This document shows, piece after piece, positions 7,919 to 16,871 of a DNA stretch of 64,000 nt. The stretch spans positions 72,283 to 136,282 of the forward strand of contig JBMOOG010000009.1 of assembly GCA_049324535.1 (NCBI GenBank), written 5' to 3'. The DNA is from JBMOOG01 sp049324535. Its GTDB lineage: Bacteria > Pseudomonadota > Alphaproteobacteria > Rhodobacterales > Rhodobacteraceae. Below the pieces are notes generated by a model, which searched no databases, was not told the origin of the DNA, and saw only the letters and a program-made list of their open reading frames with translations. Within the stretch, counting starts at the first letter, position 1. Every line of letters starts with the position of its first letter. The translations under genes were made by a program, and so were the position numbers.

Positions 7919-9373
7919 ATGAGGGCGCTGATGATCCAGGGCGCGGGGTCCGACGTCGGCAAGTCGCTGATCGTGGCGGGGCTGTGCCGGGCCGCGCGGC
8001 GCCGCGGGATCGCGGTCGCGCCCTTCAAGCCGCAGAACATGTCGAACAACGCGGCCGTTACCGTGGACGGCGGCGAGATCGGTCGGGCGCAGGCCCTGCA
8101 GGCGCGGGCGGCGGGGCTCGCTCCGGTGACCGACATGAACCCGGTGCTTCTGAAGCCCGAAAGCGAGACCGGGTCGCAGGTCGTGGTGCAGGGGCGGCGG
8201 GTGGCGACGGTGGCGGCGCGCGACTATGCGGCGCTGAAGCCCGGGCTCCTGGCTCCCGTGCTCGCGAGCTTCTCCCGGCTGGCGGCGGCGCAGGATCTCG
8301 TGATCGTCGAGGGCGCGGGCAGCCCGGCCGAGGTGAACCTCAGGGCGGGCGACATCGCCAACATGGGTTTCGCGCGCGCGGCCGGGGTGCCGGTGGTTCT
8401 CGTCGGCGATATCGAGCGCGGCGGCGTGATCGCGCAGATGGTCGGCACGCAGGCGGTTCTCGATCCCGCCGATGCCGCGATGGTTAGGGGCTTTCTCATC
8501 AACAAGTTCCGCGGCGACCCGCGGCTTTTCGACGAGGGCTACCGGATCATCGGGGCGCGCACCGGCTGGCGCGGCTTCGGCGTCCTGCCGTTCTTTCCCG
8601 AGGCGGCGCGGCTGCCCGCCGAGGATGCGCTCGGCCTGCGTTCCGGCGGGTCGGGCCGGTTCCATGTCGTCTGTCTGGCCTTTCCGCGGATCGCCAATTT
8701 CGACGATCTCGACCCGCTGGCGCAGGAGCCCGGGGTCCGCCTGACCCTGCTGCGGGCCGGCCAGCCGATTCCGGAGGACGCGGATCTGGTGATCCTGCCC
8801 GGCTCGAAGTCGACGCGCGGCGATCTCGCCTTCCTGCGGGCGCAGGGATGGGACATCGACCTTGCCGCGCATCGGCGGCGCGGGGGGCGGATCCTCGGCA
8901 TCTGCGGGGGCTACCAGATGCTCGGCCGGGTGATCCGCGATCCCGAGGGCATCGAGGGGACGGCGGGCGCGACCGAGGGGCTCGGGCTTCTCGAGGTCGA
9001 GACGGTGATGACGCCCGAGAAGCGGCTGGTGCTCACCGAGGCGGTGCATGTCGCGACCGGCGCGCCCCTTTCGGGATACGAGATCCACATCGGCCGTACC
9101 GAGGGCGCGGATCGCGCGCGGCCCTTCGCCCGCGTTGCGGGCCAGCCCGAGGGGGCGGTCTCGGCCGACGGGCGCGTGGCGGGCAGCTATCTGCACGGGA
9201 TGTTCTCGACCGACGGCTTTCGCGCCGCCTGGCTTGCCGCGCAGGGGGCGGAGGCCTCGGATCGCCAGTACGAGGCGGGGGTCGAGGCGGCGCTCGACGC
9301 GCTGGCCGATCACATCGAGGCGCATCTCGACGTGGACGGGCTTCTGGCTCTTGCGGCGCGGGTCGGGGGCTAG
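7919..9373 (+). CDS. cobQ: Cobyric acid synthase
   Basis: A 484-residue glutamine-dependent amidotransferase. The N-terminal ATP-binding domain begins with MIQGAGSDVGKS and carries FKPQNMSNNAAV. The C-terminal glutaminase domain has the nucleophile motif GICGGYQMLG and the catalytic histidine in YLHGMF. CobQ amidates four side chains of adenosylcobyrinic a,c-diamide. An in-frame ATG four codons downstream is a possible alternative start. The stop codon TAG overlaps the stop of the convergent cyoD through a shared CTAG palindrome. Confidence 0.93.
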   Translation: MRALMIQGAGSDVGKSLIVAGLCRAARRRGIAVAPFKPQNMSNNAAVTVDGGEIGRAQALQARAAGLAPVTDMNPVLLKPESETGSQVVVQGRRVATVAARDYAALKPGLLAPVLASFSRLAAAQDLVIVEGAGSPAEVNLRAGDIANMGFARAAGVPVVLVGDIERGGVIAQMVGTQAVLDPADAAMVRGFLINKFRGDPRLFDEGYRIIGARTGWRGFGVLPFFPEAARLPAEDALGLRSGGSGRFHVVCLAFPRIANFDDLDPLAQEPGVRLTLLRAGQPIPEDADLVILPGSKSTRGDLAFLRAQGWDIDLAAHRRRGGRILGICGGYQMLGRVIRDPEGIEGTAGATEGLGLLEVETVMTPEKRLVLTEAVHVATGAPLSGYEIHIGRTEGADRARPFARVAGQPEGAVSADGRVAGSYLHGMFSTDGFRAAWLAAQGAEASDRQYEAGVEAALDALADHIEAHLDVDGLLALAARVGG

Positions 9374-9708
9374 CCGTCCCTCAGGGTGGCGGGCATCACC
9401 ATCATCCGGTCCTGAAGATTGCCGAGGACCCAGACCGTGCCGCCGGCCATCAGCGCGAGTATCAGCGCCGAGAAGAGGATGAGCTGCAGATCCTCGCGTT
9501 TCTGGCGCGAGAGGTCGATGTGCAGGAACCCGCGCAGGTGCACCACGACCTGCACGAGGGCGAGCACCGCGACCAGGACGAGGGTCGCCCCGCGGTCGAG
9601 CCGGTCCCAGGCCACCAGCGCGAAGGCGAAGGCCGAAAGCGCCGCCGCCCAGAGCAAGCCCTTCACATAGGTGGCCAGGTCGCGGCGGAAGCCGTGCGGG
9701 TCGCTCAT
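9370..9708 (-). CDS. cyoD: Cytochrome bo3 quinol oxidase subunit IV
   Basis: A 112-residue inner-membrane protein with three predicted transmembrane helices, matching CyoD in size. The HLRGFLHIDLSRQKREDLQL segment between helices 2 and 3 is typical of the family. It is the last gene of cyoABCD, its ATG overlapping the cyoC stop as ATGA. It is thought to help assemble the CuB site of subunit I. Confidence 0.9.
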   Translation of the reverse strand: MSDPHGFRRDLATYVKGLLWAAALSAFAFALVAWDRLDRGATLVLVAVLALVQVVVHLRGFLHIDLSRQKREDLQLILFSALILALMAGGTVWVLGNLQDRMMVMPATLRDG

Positions 9709-10334
9709 GCCAGCCCCCCGAGATAGACCATCGAGACGATCCCGATCCAGACGATGTCGAGAAAGTGCCAGAAGAGCCCGAGGCGCAGGATCCGGGTCTT
9801 GACCGGCGCGGTCATGCCGAACACCCGGATCTGCACCAGCATCACCCCGATCCAGAGGCAGCCCGCCGCCACGTGCAGCCCATGAAGCGGCACCAGCCCC
9901 CAGAAGGCCGAGAGCCAGCCGGACCGCTGCGGAACGCCTCCGGCCGCGATCATGTCGCGCAGGTCCTGCAGTTCGAGCGCGAGAAACCCGAGCCCGAGCG
10001 CCAACGTGACCCAGAGCCAGAGCCGCAACTCGGCGCTGCCCGGCCGGTATTTCATCGCCAGCGCGGCCAGGCCGAAGGTGAAGCTCGACGCGAGGAGGAG
10101 CGCCGTCTCGAAGAGCGCCGAGGAGAGGTCGAAGAGGTCCTTCGGGCCCGGACCCCCGGCCAGGCCCCAGGGGGTCAGCATCGTCGCGTAGGTCGCGGCC
10201 ATCAGGCCGAAGACGATGAGGTCGCTCATCAGGAAGACCCAGAAGCCGAAGACCAGCGTCTCGCTCGTCTCATGGGCCTCGGGGTGGCGGGCGCCGAGGT
10301 TCAGGCCCGGGTGCAGGACGGTTTCCTCGGTCAT
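9705..10334 (-). CDS. cyoC: Cytochrome bo3 quinol oxidase subunit III
   Basis: A 209-residue heme-copper oxidase subunit III with five predicted transmembrane helices. GFWVFLMSDLIVFG and FWGLVPLHGLHVAAGCLWIG are conserved CyoC segments. ATG is chosen at 10334 because it overlaps the cyoB stop as ATGA; a longer open frame upstream is the antisense-free tail of cyoB in another frame. It contains no metal sites. Confidence 0.92.
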   Translation of the reverse strand: MTEETVLHPGLNLGARHPEAHETSETLVFGFWVFLMSDLIVFGLMAATYATMLTPWGLAGGPGPKDLFDLSSALFETALLLASSFTFGLAALAMKYRPGSAELRLWLWVTLALGLGFLALELQDLRDMIAAGGVPQRSGWLSAFWGLVPLHGLHVAAGCLWIGVMLVQIRVFGMTAPVKTRILRLGLFWHFLDIVWIGIVSMVYLGGLA

Positions 10335-12397
10335 GCGAAGGCCTCCCGGTCGGCGCGGCCGCGGTTCGCGCAGGTCTCCTCGGCGTCGCGACCGACCGGC
10401 ATCGCGGCCTCGCGCAGGGCGCGGAAGCGGCGGTCCTCGGCCTCGATCCGCGCGGCCGCGATCACGGTTTCGGTGCGGGTGACGAAGCTGCGGCCGATGA
10501 CCGACGCGGCGAGAACGAGGACGGACGCCACGGCCAGCCACCAGATGTGCCAGACCAGCGCAAAGCCGAGTGCCGCGCCGAAGACCGCAAAGACCATGCC
10601 CAGGACGCTGTGCCGGGGCAGGGCGATGTCTTCATAGGCGGACGGCGCGGCGAGGCGGCCGCGGCGCTTGTCTTCCCACCAGGCGTCCCGCGCGGTGACG
10701 TCCGGCACCTGCGCGAAGTTCCATTCCGGGACCGGGGCGGGCAGCGACCATTCGAGCGTCCGCCCGTCCCAGGGGTCGCCCGCGGGCACTGCGAGCGCCT
10801 GCCGGTGCCGGATCGAGACCACGAGCTGCGCGGCGAGCGCGCCCATGGCGAAAAGCACCACCAGCGCCCCGAAGCCCGAGATCAGCATCCAGGGCTGGAA
10901 GGCCGCTTCCTGATAGCTGACCGTTCGCCGGGTCATGCCCAGAAGCCCGACCCAGTAGAGCGGGAAGAAGACCAGCATGTAGCCGAGGATCCAGGCCACC
11001 GCCGAGCGGCGCCCCCAGACCTCGTCCAGCCGGAAGCCGAAGACCTTCGGGAACCAGTAGGTGTAGCCCGCGAGCATCCCGAAGAGGAAGCCGGGGATCA
11101 GCATGTTGTGGAAATGCGCGACGAGGAAAAGGGTGTTGTGGACCTGGTAGTCGATGGTCGGGTTCGCGAGCAGGATCCCCGTGAGCCCGCCGATGACGAA
11201 GAGCATGAGAAACCCCAGCGCGTAGATCATCGGCACGGCAAGGCGCACGCGGCCCCGGTACATGGTCGCCATCCAGTCGTAGATCTTGACCCCGGTCGGC
11301 ACGCCGATGGTCATCGTGGCCGCGCCGAAGGCCGCGTTCAGGCTGGCCGACTGGCCCATGGTGAAGAAGTGGTGGACCCAGACGGTGAACGACAGGACCG
11401 CGATCGACATGGTGGCGATCACGAGCGACGGATAGCCGTAGAGCCGCTTGCCCGAGAAGGTGGCGAAGACTTCGGAAAACACCCCGAAGGCCGGCAGGAT
11501 CAGGATGTAGACCTCGGGATGGCCGAAGAGCCAGAAGAGGTTGGCGAAGTTCATCATGTTGCCGCCGAGGTCGTTGGTGAAGAAGTGGAACCCGAGATAG
11601 CGGTCGAGCGCGAGCGTGAGCGTGGCGACGGTCAGCGGCGGAAGCGCGAAGATCATCAGGATCGCGGTGCAGAGCGCCGTCCAGGTGAACATCGGCAGGC
11701 GGAAGAAGGTCATGCCGGGGGCGCGTTCCTTGTAGATGGTGACGGCGAAGTTGATGCCGCTCATCGTGGTGCCGAAGCCGGCGAGCGCCACCGCCCAGAT
11801 CCAGTAGTCGGGGCCTTCGCCGGGGTTGAAGGCCGCTTCGGTGTAGGGCGGATAGCCCGACCAGCCGCCGGTCGAGAAATCGCCCACGACGAGCGAGACC
11901 ATGACCAGCGCCGCCCCCGCCGCTGTCAGCCCCAGGCTGATCGCATTGAGAAGCGGAAAGCTCACGTCGCGCGCGCCGATCTGGAGCGGCACGACGATGT
12001 TGATGAGCCCGGTCAGGAAGGGCATCGCCATGAAGAAGATCATGATCGTGCCGTGGGTCGAGAAAAGCTGCGAATAGTGGTCGGCGGTCAGGAAGCCGCC
12101 GCCGGGCCCGTCGGCCTGCTGGAACCGCATGAGCGCGGCCTCGATCACCGCGCGCACCAGCATCACCAGCGCGAGGACCACATACATCACCCCGATCCGC
12201 TTGTGGTCGAGACTGGTCAGCCAGCCCCGCCAGAGCGGCACCCAGAGCCGGTGGCGGCTGAGGAGGTAGAGCACCGCGATCCCGGCAAGGATCACCAGCG
12301 AGGCCGCACCGGCGGCGATCACGTCCGACAGGGTCGGGCGGTCGAGGACCGCGGCGAAGGGCAGCGACTGCCAGGAAAGCCGTCCGAGGATGTCCAT
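10331..12397 (-). CDS. cyoB: Cytochrome bo3 quinol oxidase subunit I
   Basis: A 688-residue catalytic subunit. Heme-copper oxidase hallmarks are visible: GHPEVYILILPAFG (CuB histidine and cross-linked tyrosine, proton channel), VWVHHFFTMG (CuB histidine pair) and LFLVAHFHNMLIPG (heme ligands). The length and the extra N-terminal helix match bo3 quinol oxidases rather than cytochrome c oxidases. It reduces oxygen to water and pumps protons across the inner membrane. Its ATG follows the cyoA stop with no gap. Confidence 0.95.
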   Translation of the reverse strand: MDILGRLSWQSLPFAAVLDRPTLSDVIAAGAASLVILAGIAVLYLLSRHRLWVPLWRGWLTSLDHKRIGVMYVVLALVMLVRAVIEAALMRFQQADGPGGGFLTADHYSQLFSTHGTIMIFFMAMPFLTGLINIVVPLQIGARDVSFPLLNAISLGLTAAGAALVMVSLVVGDFSTGGWSGYPPYTEAAFNPGEGPDYWIWAVALAGFGTTMSGINFAVTIYKERAPGMTFFRLPMFTWTALCTAILMIFALPPLTVATLTLALDRYLGFHFFTNDLGGNMMNFANLFWLFGHPEVYILILPAFGVFSEVFATFSGKRLYGYPSLVIATMSIAVLSFTVWVHHFFTMGQSASLNAAFGAATMTIGVPTGVKIYDWMATMYRGRVRLAVPMIYALGFLMLFVIGGLTGILLANPTIDYQVHNTLFLVAHFHNMLIPGFLFGMLAGYTYWFPKVFGFRLDEVWGRRSAVAWILGYMLVFFPLYWVGLLGMTRRTVSYQEAAFQPWMLISGFGALVVLFAMGALAAQLVVSIRHRQALAVPAGDPWDGRTLEWSLPAPVPEWNFAQVPDVTARDAWWEDKRRGRLAAPSAYEDIALPRHSVLGMVFAVFGAALGFALVWHIWWLAVASVLVLAASVIGRSFVTRTETVIAAARIEAEDRRFRALREAAMPVGRDAEETCANRGRADREAFA

Positions 12398-13435
12398 TCA
12401 GTCGCTTCCTCCGCCGTCCGGCTGCGCCATCGGCGGCGCGGAATGGGTGCCCGGCATTCCGGACCCGTGCATCGGCGCCATGCCCGCGGGTGGCGGGGTT
12501 CCGTCGTAGGCGGGACTGCCGGGCTGGGAGTTGGCGGGCAGGGGCGCGCCGGCCATGTAGCGCGAAAGCACCCGGTCGAAGAGCCCGGGTTCGGCGCGGG
12601 CGAACCAGGCGACACCCTCGGGGACGCCGGGGCGGGCGAAGGCCGCCGCCGCCTCGGCCGGGGTCTGGTCATGGCCGAGCCTCGAATAGGCCGCGGCGTC
12701 CAGAGCGCCCCCGTCGGCGCGCACATCCTCGACCCAGGCGTCGAAGGCCTCGGCCGTCAGGGACCGGGCCGCGAATTTCTGGTGCTGGAAGCCCGGGCCG
12801 CTGAACTGGGTGTTCTCGCCCTCGTAGCGGCCGGGGCGATCGGCGCGCAGGTTGAGCCGCGTTTCCATGCCGGGCATGGCGTAGATCTGGCTGCCGAGCG
12901 CGCCGACGAAGAAGGACTGCATGACCGTGTCCGAGGTCAGCCGGATCGAGACCGGCTGGCCGGCGGGAAAGGCCAGGTCGTTCAGGCCGGCGATGCCGAG
13001 ATCCGGGTAGAGAAAGAGCCAGTTCCAGTCGAGCCCGATCGCCTCGACCCGCAGGGCCGGCGCGGCGGGGTCGAGCCGGCGATAGGGGTCAAGCGCCTCG
13101 GTCGCGCGGACAAGCTGCCAGCCGAGCACCGCGACGACGATCAGCGGAACCCCCCACATCACCGTCTCGAGCGGGCGCGAGAAATCCCAGTCGGGCGCAT
13201 AGGCGGCCCGCCGCCGGCGCCGGTAGCGCCAGGCGATCAGCGGCACGCCGATCAGCACCGGGGCGACGACGATCAGCGCGATCAGCGTCACCGTCACCAG
13301 ATGCGCGCGCTCCGCGGCGGCGACCGGGCCGGCCGGGGTCAGGAACGACAGCCCCTCGGGCGCGCAGCCGGCCAGAAGCGGCACCGTCAGGGCGATGGCG
13401 CGCCAGCCTCCTGCACCCTGCCGCCGTGCCCGCAT
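12398..13435 (-). CDS. cyoA: Cytochrome bo3 quinol oxidase subunit II
   Basis: A 345-residue protein. ATG at 13435 gives a lipoprotein signal peptide with lipobox LLAGC, followed by two transmembrane helices and a periplasmic cupredoxin domain containing GLDWNWLFLYPDLGIA. The CuA cysteines of cytochrome c oxidases are absent, which indicates quinol as the electron donor. The C-terminal tail is rich in methionine, histidine and proline (MAPMHGSGMPGTHSAPPM). A 54-codon upstream extension to 13597 is probably non-coding. Confidence 0.93.
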   Translation of the reverse strand: MRARRQGAGGWRAIALTVPLLAGCAPEGLSFLTPAGPVAAAERAHLVTVTLIALIVVAPVLIGVPLIAWRYRRRRRAAYAPDWDFSRPLETVMWGVPLIVVAVLGWQLVRATEALDPYRRLDPAAPALRVEAIGLDWNWLFLYPDLGIAGLNDLAFPAGQPVSIRLTSDTVMQSFFVGALGSQIYAMPGMETRLNLRADRPGRYEGENTQFSGPGFQHQKFAARSLTAEAFDAWVEDVRADGGALDAAAYSRLGHDQTPAEAAAAFARPGVPEGVAWFARAEPGLFDRVLSRYMAGAPLPANSQPGSPAYDGTPPPAGMAPMHGSGMPGTHSAPPMAQPDGGGSD

Positions 13436-13612
13436 CCCGCCGCTGCCCCATGTCTTCGCCTCTGCCGGACAATCCTTGATCGGGGCGTGCGGTTCCCGCA
13501 AGTCCCGCAGAATTCCGCACGGGCGGCGACCGCCGGGGATGGAACCCGCGCCGGACGGCGTGCATTGTTCCGGCGGACAACGGGCGCGCGCGATCACGGG
13601 GAGTGGTTCATC

Positions 13613-13942
13613 ATGATGTCACCGATTTCAGGACTGCCGGCCGGCATTGCCGGCCTGTCGGCGCGCGGGACCGTTCTGGCCCAGGATGTGGCGCAGGCGT
13701 TGAAGCTCGTCGTGGCCGGAAGCCGGCTTGTGGTCGAGGTCGAACCCGCATTCGACGGCTACATGTCGGAACTGGTCAGGGGCGTGAAGGGCGCCTGCGA
13801 GGGGGACAGCCTGCGGGCCTGCGCGCTGGTCGTTCCCGAGGGCATGCTGGCCGAGGCGCGCGAACCGGGCGACGGCGGCAATTTCCGGGTCTTTGCGGCG
13901 GGGGCGCGCGCCGAGGCGCTGGCCTGGCTTGGCCGCGTCTGA
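13613..13942 (+). CDS. Small STAS/SpoIIAA-like protein
   Basis: A 109-residue ORF starting MMSPISGLPAGIAG, with GGGGAG 9 nt before the ATG and codon use typical of its neighbours. The C-terminal pattern FRVFAAGARAEALAWLGRV and the central VVEVEPAFDGYMSELVRGV resemble SpoIIAA-like STAS domains, which end with a short helix and WL. The match is by eye and weak. It is divergent from cyoA across 177 nt and might share regulation with the oxidase. Function unknown. Confidence 0.6.
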   Translation: MMSPISGLPAGIAGLSARGTVLAQDVAQALKLVVAGSRLVVEVEPAFDGYMSELVRGVKGACEGDSLRACALVVPEGMLAEAREPGDGGNFRVFAAGARAEALAWLGRV

Positions 13943-14060
13943 CGGTCCGGGGCCCGAAGGGTCGGCCGGTGGTGCGACCGCACCGCATGCGGGTCGCGCC
14001 GGTGGCCCCTGCAGGCCCGACCGGGATCCGGCCCGCGCCGCGCCGGCGCACCGGCCGCGT

Positions 14061-15539
14061 GTGGCGCCCGGCGGGCGGGAGCCGGCCCACGACCCGAGGC
14101 TTGCCGGCCGCCCCGGCTATCCCTGGCTGGTGGTCGCGACCGTCTGCATCGGCGCCTTCATGGGGCAGGTCGATGCCTCGATCGCGCAACTGGTCCTGCC
14201 GCATCTCGAGCAAGACTTCGGCGCGCGGCTGAGCCTCGTGAGCTGGGTCGCGGTCGGCTATCTGGTGGCGCAGGCGGCACTGCTGCCGGTCTTCGGACGG
14301 CTCGCGGACATCCGCGGGCGAAAGCTCCTCTACTGCGGCGGCTTCGTCGTCTTCATCCTCGGCTCGGCCGCCTGCGCGCTGGCGCCGGGCATCGGCTGGC
14401 TGATCGGCTTCCGGCTGGTGCAGGCCGTCGGCGCGGCGATGCTGTCGGCGAACTCGGTCGCGATCATCGTGGCCACGGTCCCGCCCGAGGGCCGGGGGCG
14501 CGCGCTCGGCCTGCAGGCCACGGCGCAGGCGCTGGGGCTGGCGCTCGGACCGGTGATCGGGGGGGCGCTCCTTCAGGCCTTCGACTGGCGCTGGGTGTTC
14601 TGGATCAACGTGCCGGTCGGTCTTTTCGGGACCGCGGCGGCCTGGCTGGTGCTGCCGGTCACGCGCGACACCGATCCCGGGCAAAGGCTCGACATTCCGG
14701 GGGCGCTCCTTCTGGTGCCGGCGCTCTTCGCGCTGCTTCTGGCCGTGAACCAGGCCCAGGACTGGGGCGGGCCGTTCGGGACGGTCACGCTGGGCGTCCT
14801 CGCCGCTGCGGTCCTGCTTCTGGCGGCCTTCTTCCGGATCGAGAGCCGGCGTCCGGGTCCGCTGGTCGATCCCGCGCTCTTTGCCAACCGCGGGTTTCTT
14901 TCGGGGTCGCTGGCCGGCACCGCCTCCTACGGGATGCTGTTCGGGCTTTTCCTGGTGATGCCCTTCGTCTTCGCGCGGATGTTTTCGGACCCGCCGCTTG
15001 TGGCCGGGCTGAAGCTCGCGGCGATTCCCGCCGCGCTCGGGCTGGTGGCGCCGCTTTCGGGGGCGCTGTCGGAACGGGTGGACGCGCGGCTCCTGACCGT
15101 GCCCGGCATGGCGCTCTGCCTCGGCGGGCTTGGCCTTCTGTGGCGCGAACTCGGGCAGCCGGCGCCGGGCGAGGGCGCGGTGGTCGCCGCGATCGCGCTG
15201 GTCGGCGCGGGGCAGGGGCTCTTCGTCAGCCCGAACAACCGCGCCATCCTTTCGGCCGTGCCGAAGGCGATCCGGGGCGAGGCGGGCAGCGTCATGAACG
15301 TGTTCCGGGCGCTCGGCATGAGCCTCGGCATCGCCACGGCCACATCGGTGATGGCTACCCGGCTGGCGGCGGCGGGCGGCGCGGGCGCGACCACGCTCGG
15401 CGGATCGGGCGCGGCGGTCGCGGGGGCCGCGGCGGCGGTCGCCGCGGCGCTGACCGGATTTGCCGCGGCGGCGCTGCTGTTTGCCCTGCTGCCGGGGCGT
15501 CAGCCGCCGTCGGCGGTGCCTCTGCACCCGGCCGGATAG
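14061..15539 (+). CDS. MFS drug-resistance transporter, DHA2 family
   Basis: About 492 residues from a GTG at 14061. The hydrophobic protein begins YPWLVVATVCIGAFMGQVDASI and carries MFS motif A as GRLADIRGRK, plus motif C-like GLALGPVIGGALL. The number of hydrophobic segments fits the 14-helix DHA2 (EmrB/QacA) proton antiporters. The start is uncertain: an ATG at 13893 is in frame but would overlap the preceding gene with low-complexity sequence, and no clear ribosome-binding site precedes the GTG. It ends 19 nt from the convergent enolase gene. Confidence 0.85.
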   Translation: MAPGGREPAHDPRLAGRPGYPWLVVATVCIGAFMGQVDASIAQLVLPHLEQDFGARLSLVSWVAVGYLVAQAALLPVFGRLADIRGRKLLYCGGFVVFILGSAACALAPGIGWLIGFRLVQAVGAAMLSANSVAIIVATVPPEGRGRALGLQATAQALGLALGPVIGGALLQAFDWRWVFWINVPVGLFGTAAAWLVLPVTRDTDPGQRLDIPGALLLVPALFALLLAVNQAQDWGGPFGTVTLGVLAAAVLLLAAFFRIESRRPGPLVDPALFANRGFLSGSLAGTASYGMLFGLFLVMPFVFARMFSDPPLVAGLKLAAIPAALGLVAPLSGALSERVDARLLTVPGMALCLGGLGLLWRELGQPAPGEGAVVAAIALVGAGQGLFVSPNNRAILSAVPKAIRGEAGSVMNVFRALGMSLGIATATSVMATRLAAAGGAGATTLGGSGAAVAGAAAAVAAALTGFAAAALLFALLPGRQPPSAVPLHPAG

Positions 15540-15558
15540 GGGGTGTCCGGCGCCGCGC

Positions 15559-16836
15559 TCAGGCGCGAAGCACCGACCGGCCGGCGTATTCGGCCGTCTC
15601 TCCCAGCATCTCCTCGATGCGGATCAGCTGGTTGTATTTGGCGATGCGGTCGGACCGCGACAGCGACCCGGTCTTGATCTGCCCGCAGTTGGTGGCGACG
15701 GCGAGATCGGCGATGGTCGCGTCCTCGGTCTCGCCCGACCGGTGCGACATCACGCAGTTGTAGCGTGCGCGTTCGGCCATGCGCACGGCTTCGAGCGTCT
15801 CGGTCAGCGTGCCGATCTGGTTGACCTTCACGAGAAGCGCGTTGGCGACGCCGCCGGCGATGCCCTTGGCGAGGATCTTCGGGTTGGTGACGAAATTGTC
15901 GTCGCCCACCAGCTGGATCTTCGCGCCGAGCGCCGCGGTCAGCGCCTGCCAGCCTTCCCAGTCCTGTTCGGCCATCCCGTCCTCGATCGAGACGATCGGG
16001 TAGTCGGCGGCCAGGCCCGAGAGCCAGTCCACGTTCTGGGCCGAGGTCAGCGTCTTGCCTTCGCCGCCAAGCACATACTTGCCGTCCTTGAAGTATTCGC
16101 TGGCCGCGCAGTCGAGCGCCAGCGCGATGTCGTCGCCGGCCCTGAACCCGGCCGCGTCGATCGCCTTCATGATGAAGTCGAGCGCCTCGCGGGTCGAGCG
16201 GAGGTTCGGGGCAAAGCCGCCCTCGTCGCCGACGCCGGTCGAATGGCCGGCCTTGTGCAGCGCGGCCTTCAGCGTGTGGAACACCTCCGCGCCCCAGCGC
16301 ACCGCCTCCGACAGCGAGGGCGCGCCGAGCGGCATGATCATGAATTCCTGCACGTCGATCGGGTTGTCGGCGTGCTGGCCGCCGTTGACGATGTTCATCA
16401 TCGGCACCGGCAGGACGCGGGCCGAGGTGCCGCCGACGTAGCGGTAAAGCGGCTGCATGGTGAAATCGGCCGCGGCCTTGGCGCAGGCGAGCGAGACGCC
16501 GAGGATCGCGTTCGCGCCCAGCCGCGACTTGTTCTCGGTGCCGTCGATCTCGCACATCAGCCGGTCGATCGCGACCTGTTCGGTGGCGTCCTCGCCCACG
16601 AGGTTCTCGGCCAGTTCGCCGTTGACCGCGGCGACCGCGTCGCGCACGCCCTTGCCCTTGTAGCGCGCCTTGTCGCCGTCGCGCTTCTCGACCGCCTCGC
16701 GGGTGCCGGTCGAGGCGCCCGAGGGCACCGCCGCACGGCCCATCGTGCCGTCCTCGAGGATCACGTCCACTTCGACGGTCGGGTTGCCCCGGCTGTCGAG
16801 GATCTCGCGTCCGATGATGTCGATGATCGTGCTCAT
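15559..16836 (-). CDS. eno: Enolase
   Basis: A 425-residue glycolytic enzyme that interconverts 2-phosphoglycerate and phosphoenolpyruvate. It begins MSTIIDIIGREILDSRGNPT, the family start. Catalytic and metal-binding segments are present: GDEGGFAPNL, the SIEDGMAEQDWEGW metal-binding aspartate region, GDDNFVTNP, KVNQIGT with the catalytic lysine, and the MSHRSGETED signature. It is complete and ordinary. Confidence 0.97.
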   Translation of the reverse strand: MSTIIDIIGREILDSRGNPTVEVDVILEDGTMGRAAVPSGASTGTREAVEKRDGDKARYKGKGVRDAVAAVNGELAENLVGEDATEQVAIDRLMCEIDGTENKSRLGANAILGVSLACAKAAADFTMQPLYRYVGGTSARVLPVPMMNIVNGGQHADNPIDVQEFMIMPLGAPSLSEAVRWGAEVFHTLKAALHKAGHSTGVGDEGGFAPNLRSTREALDFIMKAIDAAGFRAGDDIALALDCAASEYFKDGKYVLGGEGKTLTSAQNVDWLSGLAADYPIVSIEDGMAEQDWEGWQALTAALGAKIQLVGDDNFVTNPKILAKGIAGGVANALLVKVNQIGTLTETLEAVRMAERARYNCVMSHRSGETEDATIADLAVATNCGQIKTGSLSRSDRIAKYNQLIRIEEMLGETAEYAGRSVLRA

Positions 16837-16871
16837 GGCGGGGTCTCCCTCAATGGACCGTCGCGCGCCTT

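Noticed and set aside
13471..13490. TTGAT half-site upstream of cyoA as an FNR box
   Set aside because: Only one half matches; the other half (GCGTG) does not fit ATCAA.
10547..13600. Very long plus-strand open frame over cyoB and cyoA
   Set aside because: It is antisense to two clear oxidase genes and has a charged low-complexity composition. Only its last 110 codons (13613 on) look like a gene.
13893..14060. N-terminal extension of the MFS transporter from ATG 13893
   Set aside because: It would overlap the preceding gene by about 50 nt and encodes a Gly/Pro/Arg-rich tail unlike MFS proteins. The GTG at 14061 is preferred, though no ribosome-binding site settles it.
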